Assembly (NCBI GenBank): GCA_937875395.1
Contig: CALNCU010000296.1
Coordinates: forward strand, 1 to 10,506
Length of the DNA: 10,506 nucleotides
Origin: an uncultured Armatimonadota bacterium
GTDB taxonomy: Bacteria; Armatimonadota; UBA5829; DTJY01
Direction: 5' to 3'
Within the stretch, counting starts at the first letter, position 1; every line of letters starts with the position of its first letter. Made by a program: the position numbers and the translations under genes. Positions 5,569 to 10,506 of the stretch are shown in pieces. The notes under the pieces are model-generated. The model saw only the letters and a program-made list of their open reading frames with translations. It was not told the DNA's origin and did no database searches.

Positions 5569-7257
5569 TCATTTCGCAAGCCGTCGGAGGGTATACTGCA
5601 CCGGGGAAGGGCGTTCCTCACCCGGAGGGGTGGATGCAAGCTCATCTATGGATTTGAAGAGTTCCGTGCAGGCATGGGTATACGGGAGCCCGCAAAGCTC
5701 GGAGATAAGCCGCACGCCCCTGTCCAGGAGCTTCTTGTTAGAGATGTCTACCCAGCTCATCCAGTTGCTCTCTACCCGCCCAAGTTTAACCATTGTCCCG
5801 GTGGAGACGGTATTCAGCACCAGTTTAAGCGCCAGATGCTCCATTAAATGCAAAGGCGAACCGGCGGTCTTAAACGGCACTACAAACTCCCCCGGCAGAT
5901 TTTTTGGCCGCCCCAGGGTAAGGTGCTTTCTATCTTCATAATTATTTGCCCGGCGTGCAAACGCCTCCTCAAGCCTGGGAGGGACGGAATCGCCTACACT
6001 TATAAGCACTGCTGCATTGGGCGTGTTTTGATAGCGGCACGGAGTATCTTCGCTGCCTATTATGAACTTTTCAAGCTCCGCTACATCAAGCCTGGGCGGA
6101 GTCTGCGCAATCTGGCCTGCCGCCCCCATGCGCTGGTATTCGGCGCGAGTCCAAGTAAGGCAGCGGGGACTGCGGGAGAGGCAGCGCTCCCAGGCCGCGG
6201 GCGTGGGCATAAGTGGGTTTTTTACAAATGCCCAGGATTGTGCGGATATGCCGTCGCCGCTCTTCCTGAATGGCGGAACCATAAAGGTTGGGGAGCGCTC
6301 TGTGGTATCGGTAAAGATATCCAGCAGATAATCGTCTGCAAAGTACGTAATAAGACCGTGCCTGCGGTACATATCCGCCTCAAAATCAATATACCCGGCC
6401 ATGGCGGAGACGGCATCCGGCAAGCCAAGCTGATAAAGGAGGCTTCTGAACTCTGAGGAGGCATCTGTGCCGGATGCCTCCCCGCCTGTAACCTGCCGCA
6501 GAATCTCTTCCAGCGCAGCTCCGGCAACCAGCTGTTCTGATGTGGTGGCCTGCATGCGCGTGGAACCGGCAACAGCCATGGGGCCGCAGGAGAGGTCTAA
6601 AACGGTGACCGCCGGGTTCTCAAGCGCCCTGCGGCAGCGTTCCAGTTTGGAATAAAGTAAGTCCGCCGGGTTGTTGAAGAGCAGGCAGATTTTGGCGCCC
6701 AGGCGTGCCGCCTCTTCCACGGTGCCAAGCACGGATGATGTCTCCCCGCCCTCTGTAATGGCTATCAGCACATCGCCTGCGCCCATGCCCAGTTCGCGCA
6801 CCTGCTGCCGGCCGAACTCGTGGTAATCCTCAAAGAACTCCACGGAGCGCACCAGGGCATAGTCGCCGCCGGTCATTATGCTGAAAACGGAGTCTCCCCA
6901 GCGCTCGGCAGCCAGCCCGGGGTTGTCCAGAAAATAACGGCGCCACATGCCTTCAAGGAGTATGGCGAGCCGTCCGGTGGCGCCGCAGCCGGAAAAGACA
7001 ATCTTGCATCCATTCGTAAGGGCGGCTGTACCGTCCAAGACCATTTTATTGTAGGCGTTAGAGCCAATTATCTTCTCTGCCATCTCAAGAACGTTTCTAT
7101 CCACTCTTTGCAGCATCCTTACTCCATCCTGCGTAGAGGCGGCAAAGATTCTATCCAAACCCCTTGTGAGCGGACTGGACTGCTCCGTGGGCAAAAATCC
7201 CAGGTGGAACTCCTTTTCGTTCTCTTCAAAGTGGCGGGCCTTCTGAATGTAATCCAT
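5569..7257 (-). CDS. Double-SIS sugar-phosphate-binding protein, GCKR-like (MurQ-related)
   Basis: The protein has 562 residues, against about 300 for MurQ, N-acetylmuramate-6-phosphate etherase. The first SIS domain has IVFSGCGATGRLAIL (86-100), TGGDYALVRSVE, EFFEDYHEFG and GPMAVAGSTRM (225-235). About 230 residues follow that contain a second SIS-like domain, then KLVLNTVSTGTMVKLGRV (478-495) and WVDISNKKLLDRGVRL. This order, FSGCG, GSTRM, second SIS, VLNTVSTG, matches the vertebrate glucokinase regulatory protein better than MurQ. The catalytic Glu of the MurQ SECPP motif is not at the same position; a Glu lies two residues earlier in LLEGMW. It may bind or process fructose- or amino-sugar phosphates in the cytoplasm. 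It is the last gene of the minus operon, 23 bases after the GH20 gene. The SD AAGGA lies about 10 bases before ATG. Confidence 0.8.
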   Translation of the reverse strand: MDYIQKARHFEENEKEFHLGFLPTEQSSPLTRGLDRIFAASTQDGVRMLQRVDRNVLEMAEKIIGSNAYNKMVLDGTAALTNGCKIVFSGCGATGRLAILLEGMWRRYFLDNPGLAAERWGDSVFSIMTGGDYALVRSVEFFEDYHEFGRQQVRELGMGAGDVLIAITEGGETSSVLGTVEEAARLGAKICLLFNNPADLLYSKLERCRRALENPAVTVLDLSCGPMAVAGSTRMQATTSEQLVAGAALEEILRQVTGGEASGTDASSEFRSLLYQLGLPDAVSAMAGYIDFEADMYRRHGLITYFADDYLLDIFTDTTERSPTFMVPPFRKSGDGISAQSWAFVKNPLMPTPAAWERCLSRSPRCLTWTRAEYQRMGAAGQIAQTPPRLDVAELEKFIIGSEDTPCRYQNTPNAAVLISVGDSVPPRLEEAFARRANNYEDRKHLTLGRPKNLPGEFVVPFKTAGSPLHLMEHLALKLVLNTVSTGTMVKLGRVESNWMSWVDISNKKLLDRGVRLISELCGLPYTHACTELFKSIDELASTPPGEERPSPVQYTLRRLAK

Positions 7258-7280
7258 TTTACAAGTATCCTTAGCTGTAA

Positions 7281-9149
7281 TTAAAGGTAAACGGAGGCGG
7301 TTGCAATAAAACGGTAAGAGTTATGCACCCCTGCCGGCTCTGCGGTCTTCTCTTCAAGCTCCAGTATAGAAGAAATCTCTCCATCTTCAAGCTCGGAGAG
7401 ACGGAGGATAAGCTCCTTCCAGCGGGCTGCCTGCCCTGCAAACCGAATCTGCATCACCTCATAGCCGAAGGTCTTGTTACGCTCATACCACTGCTTGCGG
7501 TAATGCTTTTCAAAGGTTTGCAAAGCCTTGACCACCTTTGCAGCCAACTCTTTTGCCTCTGCCATATCCTCTTTTCGACGGGTTTTATACGCCCTATCCA
7601 CGGATAGTTTGGCCGAAATCTTTGCTTTAAGGAGCCCAGCCATCCCGGCAGCCAGGCGTATATTCCCCGCCCGCCCGCGGGGATGCTTTTGCAGTTCACG
7701 CTCTATATGGGCATAGTGATCTTTTATCCTCTGCCAGAAATCCGGGCCGAAGTTGACTTCCTGCTCCTTATAGTAGATGCCAAGCAGCGGGTCGTCCCAG
7801 AGCAGGGCCGGAGCAGAGATTGAATCGGCCTCCCCCATGACAGTGAGGCCGGACGCTGCAACGTGCGCATTAAAATCTCCGCCGCAGATGGCGGCAAACT
7901 TCTTCTCCAGCGTACTCTCTTCCGGCTCTGAAGCGGGGTTGAACACCTTCTCTGCTGCATAACAGGCGCCTGCAAGCGCAGAACTCCAATCGCAGTAGCC
8001 GCCGTCATCTCCCCACATAGTGAAGAAAATCTCTTCCACCCCTTCCCGGGCGCAGGCCTCTACGCAGGGATTCACCGTCTCTACGGTCCTTTTGTGATTG
8101 TACCAGAACACCGGCCAAGTCCATATGCCGGACGCCATTACCGGCACCTGTCCAAGATGGCGGTGCCTTTGAATCCATTCTCGGTAGAACTCTACATCTT
8201 TGTGGTAGTAATCCCAGTAGGTAAGCTGCACCTCCGGCGGGATTTTGTCTATGACATCCTGCGGGGTGACTGCATCCTTGTCATAGTAGTCCATCCTCTT
8301 GCTGCCCATTCTAAAGAACATATCAGACCAGATTATGGGTATAAGTCCCCTTTTTGAGCACTCGCCCACTACGCGGTTAAGGTGGTCTATGTAGATGTCA
8401 AACGGGCGGCGGTAGCCGTTTATGTCCATGTAACGCCCACGCCCCAGCCCGTGCGTTTCGTCCATGCCCAGATGAATCCTTCGGCTGCGGTAGACCGTTC
8501 CGTAAAAATCCAGTATCTTATTCACCAGTTGGTAGGATTTCTCTTCCGTGGTAAGGAGTTCTGCATCCGTATCCCTGATTGCGTTGTACCTGGGCCATTT
8601 TAAGGCCGGTTCCAGGTGCCCAAGGGCCTGAACGCAGCCCACCATCTCTATTCCCAGCCTGGCCGCGTATGCATCTACCTCTTTCAATTCCTCCGCTGTG
8701 TACCGCCCACGCAGGTATCCGAAGCACTCTTCGCCGGGGAGCTGGTAGGTATCTTTGGTGTAGAGCATCATCTGGTTGTAGCCCATAAGGGAGGATCGCC
8801 GGAGCCATTCTTTAAGGTAGCCTGTCTTTAAGACGGCGTTACGGCAGCAGTCCAGCATTAGTCCAACGCGCTTGAAGGATGTCTGCTCTGTAACTTCCCC
8901 GTTCTCTGCCACCAGCCCGGAGAGGAGCATGCCTACACCGCGGGCAACAAGGCTTACCGAGCCGCCGGTTACCTCCGCCCGGCCGGATTTGCGGCTTACA
9001 CGCAAGCCATTGCCGGAGAGCCCTGCCGAAAGTTTAAGGCCCGCGCCGCCCTCATGTATGGGGTACTCTTCGGAGAGGGTAGTCAGAAGCTCCCGGATGC
9101 CGGGGTCTTCTACGGTGCTCTTATCCCATGATATTGCCTGTACTCTCAT
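7281..9149 (-). CDS. GH20 beta-N-acetylhexosaminidase, GcnA-like
   Basis: The 622-residue enzyme has no signal peptide, so it probably cleaves terminal GlcNAc or GalNAc from imported oligosaccharides in the cytoplasm. After an N-terminal domain of about 90 residues comes the barrel: FKRVGLMLDCCRNAVLK, MGYNQMMLYTKDTYQLPGE, FGYLRGRYTAEELKEVDAYA, and CVQALGHLEPALKW. Next is RIHLGMDETHGLG, whose Asp230-Glu231 pair is the GH20 catalytic signature for substrate-assisted cleavage. Then come IPIIWSDMFFR and the aromatic SGIWTWPVFWYN and FFTMWGDDGGYCDW segments, which would line the active site. The remaining C-terminal part is largely helical. This order matches the streptococcal GcnA subgroup. A very strong SD, AAAGGAG (complement of 9158-9164), is 8 bases before ATG. 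The preceding gene ends 21 bases upstream. Confidence 0.93.
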   Translation of the reverse strand: MRVQAISWDKSTVEDPGIRELLTTLSEEYPIHEGGAGLKLSAGLSGNGLRVSRKSGRAEVTGGSVSLVARGVGMLLSGLVAENGEVTEQTSFKRVGLMLDCCRNAVLKTGYLKEWLRRSSLMGYNQMMLYTKDTYQLPGEECFGYLRGRYTAEELKEVDAYAARLGIEMVGCVQALGHLEPALKWPRYNAIRDTDAELLTTEEKSYQLVNKILDFYGTVYRSRRIHLGMDETHGLGRGRYMDINGYRRPFDIYIDHLNRVVGECSKRGLIPIIWSDMFFRMGSKRMDYYDKDAVTPQDVIDKIPPEVQLTYWDYYHKDVEFYREWIQRHRHLGQVPVMASGIWTWPVFWYNHKRTVETVNPCVEACAREGVEEIFFTMWGDDGGYCDWSSALAGACYAAEKVFNPASEPEESTLEKKFAAICGGDFNAHVAASGLTVMGEADSISAPALLWDDPLLGIYYKEQEVNFGPDFWQRIKDHYAHIERELQKHPRGRAGNIRLAAGMAGLLKAKISAKLSVDRAYKTRRKEDMAEAKELAAKVVKALQTFEKHYRKQWYERNKTFGYEVMQIRFAGQAARWKELILRLSELEDGEISSILELEEKTAEPAGVHNSYRFIATASVYL

Positions 9150-9170
9150 AGGTACATCTCCTTTGAACTA

Positions 9171-9500
9171 CTAGAAACCTGTTGCTTCCCTTTGCTGAAA
9201 TTTTACAGTTATCTGTTTGGCTGCATAGCGGCAGGCAAGGATTACGGCATTCTTTTTCTCTTTCACCGCTCCAAAACCAAAAGAGAAGGCGGGGAATCCC
9301 GGCACTTCTACTATTGCGCCAATAATCCATAAGCCGTACTCAAAATTATGGAATACTACCTCATTTGAACGGCAAAGCTTGTCTAGCGCACTGTTTAAGG
9401 CATCAAAACTCTCTATCCCATCCCACAGCGCCCCCGGAAGGCCCGCCGACGCGGTTATACTCTTCCGCGTTTTAGCATCGCCCGGGAGAGCAGCAGGCAC
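9171..9500 (-). CDS. Small protein of unknown function (GTG start)
   Basis: I do not recognise this protein of about 109 residues. The first 25 residues are rich in Ala, Gly and Pro and may not be translated. From IESFDALNSALDKLCRSNE onward it looks like a compact soluble domain: a helix, then strands (VVFHNFEYGLWIIGAIVEVPGFPAFSFGF in part), then a final helix with ILACRYAAKQ. It has no signal peptide. It lies between the aminopeptidase gene (64 bases upstream) and the GH20 gene (21 bases downstream) in the same direction, which supports a real operon member. The start is uncertain. GTG at 9500-9498 has GGAGG 12 bases upstream, which is long, and the GTG sits in a hairpin arm. No better in-frame ATG exists. 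Confidence 0.5.
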   Translation of the reverse strand: MPAALPGDAKTRKSITASAGLPGALWDGIESFDALNSALDKLCRSNEVVFHNFEYGLWIIGAIVEVPGFPAFSFGFGAVKEKKNAVILACRYAAKQITVKFQQREATGF

Positions 9501-9525
9501 CCGGTGGCGCCGCCTCCAACGGAGG
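9496..9525 (-). other. Two adjacent hairpins at the start of the small unknown gene
   Basis: On the minus-strand RNA, CCTCC/GGAGG (complement of 9525-9513, 3-base loop) is followed by GGCGCC ACCG GGTGCC (complement of 9511-9496), a 6-bp stem with one G-U pair and a 4-base loop. The first hairpin holds the only SD-like GGAGG and the second holds the GTG start. They could lower translation of this gene, process the operon RNA, or form a small terminator-like block; there is no T-run. Confidence 0.4.
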
Positions 9526-9564
9526 TTAAAGGCGGGTGAGGTTGGATTTTGCGGTTTATTTTAC

Positions 9565-10389
9565 CTACGGATACTTGAAGCCGTCCACATGCTTCAGCCC
9601 AAAGTTATTCCAGGGCATGGAGTTGACGGCCCGCTGAAATACATCTACCAGGTCGTCGCCTTTTACCGGTTCCTTTATCAGCCTTATAAGCCCCATATTT
9701 CTTCCGCTGCGGTCGGAATCATAGACGTCCAGGATGAAGGGAGGGGTGAGTACGTACGGTTCTATGCTGTCTGCGGCAGCTATCCCGGCAATGACTCCAT
9801 CATGGATTATCTTCTGCGCTGCTGCGGGCATACTGCTTCTGGAATAGTACGGCCCCAGCGCCTCTTTAACCACGCCGCGCACAATGCCGGGTATCTTCTC
9901 TGCAACTTCTGCGGTTACATACTGGTCTCCACTGATAAAGACGGTTTTGACCCCATAGTATCCGGCCAGTACGGCGGCCATTGAAGCTTCGCTTAGAAAG
10001 ATGTTCCCGTTCAGCACCCATTTTGAATGGGGCAGGAGCGCGCACTCTGTGCCCGCCATGGCGTGCATTCCTATAAGGAGCATTATATCATAGCCCCGCT
10101 CTATATCCTGCAGCCAGAAGGGAGCGCTGCCTGCCCGGCCGTGCAGAATTTGGCATCTGGGGTCAAGCTCTTCAAAGAGTATGTTGTAGGAGGAACCGTG
10201 GCTGTCGTTAATAATTACCTCTTCCGCGCCGGATTCAAAGGCGGCCAGCACGGCGGCATTTACTTCACCGGTAAGGAGCCTGCGCATCCTTTGCCGGTGG
10301 TAGTAGTTTTCTATCCCTTCGTTCTGCCGGTTTTCAAAGAAGCAAAACCCCGACACGCCTTCAATATCCGTCTGAATGTAAACCTTCAT
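9565..10389 (-). CDS. dppA: D-aminopeptidase, peptidase family M55 (DppA-like)
   Basis: The 274-residue product matches the DppA size of about 270. It opens MKVYIQTDIEGVSG; Asp8 and Glu10 are the first zinc ligands of the family. TGEVNAAVLAAFESGAEEV leads to INDSHGSSYN with His64. GMHAMAGTECALLPHSKW follows with His109 and His121, and LSEASM with Glu134. His64, His109 and Glu134 fit the remaining metal ligands and His121 the family's catalytic His. It should remove N-terminal D-amino acids, typically D-Ala, from short peptides, linking it to peptidoglycan peptide salvage. The DppA family forms decamers; that is family knowledge, not seen here. The start has AAGGA five bases upstream (complement of 10395-10399). 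It is the first complete gene of the minus-strand operon. Confidence 0.92.
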   Translation of the reverse strand: MKVYIQTDIEGVSGFCFFENRQNEGIENYYHRQRMRRLLTGEVNAAVLAAFESGAEEVIINDSHGSSYNILFEELDPRCQILHGRAGSAPFWLQDIERGYDIMLLIGMHAMAGTECALLPHSKWVLNGNIFLSEASMAAVLAGYYGVKTVFISGDQYVTAEVAEKIPGIVRGVVKEALGPYYSRSSMPAAAQKIIHDGVIAGIAAADSIEPYVLTPPFILDVYDSDRSGRNMGLIRLIKEPVKGDDLVDVFQRAVNSMPWNNFGLKHVDGFKYP

Positions 10390-10425
10390 GGCAATCCTTT
10401 AACCACCTTTCAGTTTTTCCGGCTT

Positions 10426-10461
10426 ATTGTAATTTTACACCATGCGCCGGATTAATCCTGC
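10426..10461 (-). promoter_or_regulatory. Candidate promoter with palindromic operator for the minus operon
   Basis: GGATTAATCC (10449-10458) is a perfect 10-base palindrome. Its flanks extend it to an imperfect 16-base one (10446-10461). On the minus strand it overlaps a weak -35-like TTAATC (10455-10450), 18 bases from the -10-like TACAAT (10431-10426). The promoter would drive the aminopeptidase gene from about 35 bases upstream of its ATG. The palindrome is clear; the promoter call is weak. Confidence 0.35.
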
Positions 10462-10506
10462 TAAAACTCACGGCAAATACGCTCCATGCCTCCGCAGACG
10501 CCCGCG
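10461..10506 (-). CDS. Possible 3' end of an upstream gene
   Basis: On the minus strand, from base 10505, one frame reads AGVCGGMERICREF and stops at TAG (complement of 10461-10463), 71 bases before the aminopeptidase ATG. The phrase is protein-like, but another frame is also open to about 10425, so the call rests on 14 codons. No function can be given. Confidence 0.3.
   Translation of the reverse strand, partial: AGVCGGMERICREF

Noticed and set aside
5449..5847. Plus-strand open frame beginning in repeat copy 2
   Set aside because: Its Arg/Ser-rich start is translated repeat sequence, and the rest is antisense to the GCKR-like gene.
5848..6456. Plus-strand open frame of 202 codons
   Set aside because: It lies antisense to the GCKR-like gene, which has conserved SIS motifs; there is no SD or motif support.
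5569..7257. Straight assignment as MurQ etherase
   Set aside because: It is nearly twice the MurQ length, has an inserted second SIS-like domain, and the catalytic Glu motif is out of register.
9379..9984. Plus-strand open frame of 201 codons
   Set aside because: It is mostly antisense to the M55 aminopeptidase, whose metal-ligand motifs are intact on the minus strand.

Overview
The window is bacterial, with moderately high GC, strong Shine-Dalgarno (SD) sites, densely packed genes and frequent ATA (Ile) and AGG (Arg) codons. It looks like a piece of a carbohydrate-degrading heterotroph. No marker gene fixes the phylum. The mix of an unclassified GH106-like hydrolase, a GcnA-type GH20 enzyme and a GCKR-like double-SIS protein would fit lineages such as Armatimonadota, the Planctomycetota/Verrucomicrobiota group or clostridial Firmicutes, but this is inference.

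Plus strand, bases 1-5320: a 5'-truncated large glycosyl hydrolase (1-1910); a promoter-bearing intergenic stretch; a small secreted carbohydrate-binding-module-like protein (2021-2602) closed by a strong intrinsic terminator (2626-2666); an operator-like inverted repeat (2690-2708); a cytoplasmic clan GH-D (GH31/GH36-like) glycosidase (2741-4711); and a short flavodoxin-domain protein (start best placed at 4892, end 5320). The flavodoxin gene is bracketed by copies of a structured, directly repeated element of about 40-50 bp (4742-4791 and 5441-5490), with a third degraded copy at 5388-5425.

Minus strand, bases 10506-5569: a tight run of four genes read right to left. They are a DppA-type M55 D-aminopeptidase (10389-9565), a small unrecognised protein with a GTG start (9500-9171), a GcnA-like GH20 beta-N-acetylhexosaminidase (9149-7281) and a double-SIS protein resembling the vertebrate glucokinase regulatory protein GCKR and, more distantly, MurQ (7257-5569). 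The last two gaps are 21 and 23 bases, so this is almost certainly one operon. A palindrome (10449-10458) lies in its probable promoter. A fifth gene may end at 10461.

The plus-strand genes look like plant or microbial polysaccharide use: one secreted binding protein and two glycosidases. The minus-strand operon looks like salvage of peptidoglycan- or amino-sugar-containing material: D-amino-acid peptide cleavage, GlcNAc release, and sensing or processing of a hexose or amino-sugar phosphate. The two clusters converge on the repeat-containing region at 5321-5568. No RNA gene, CRISPR array, transposase or prophage gene was seen.
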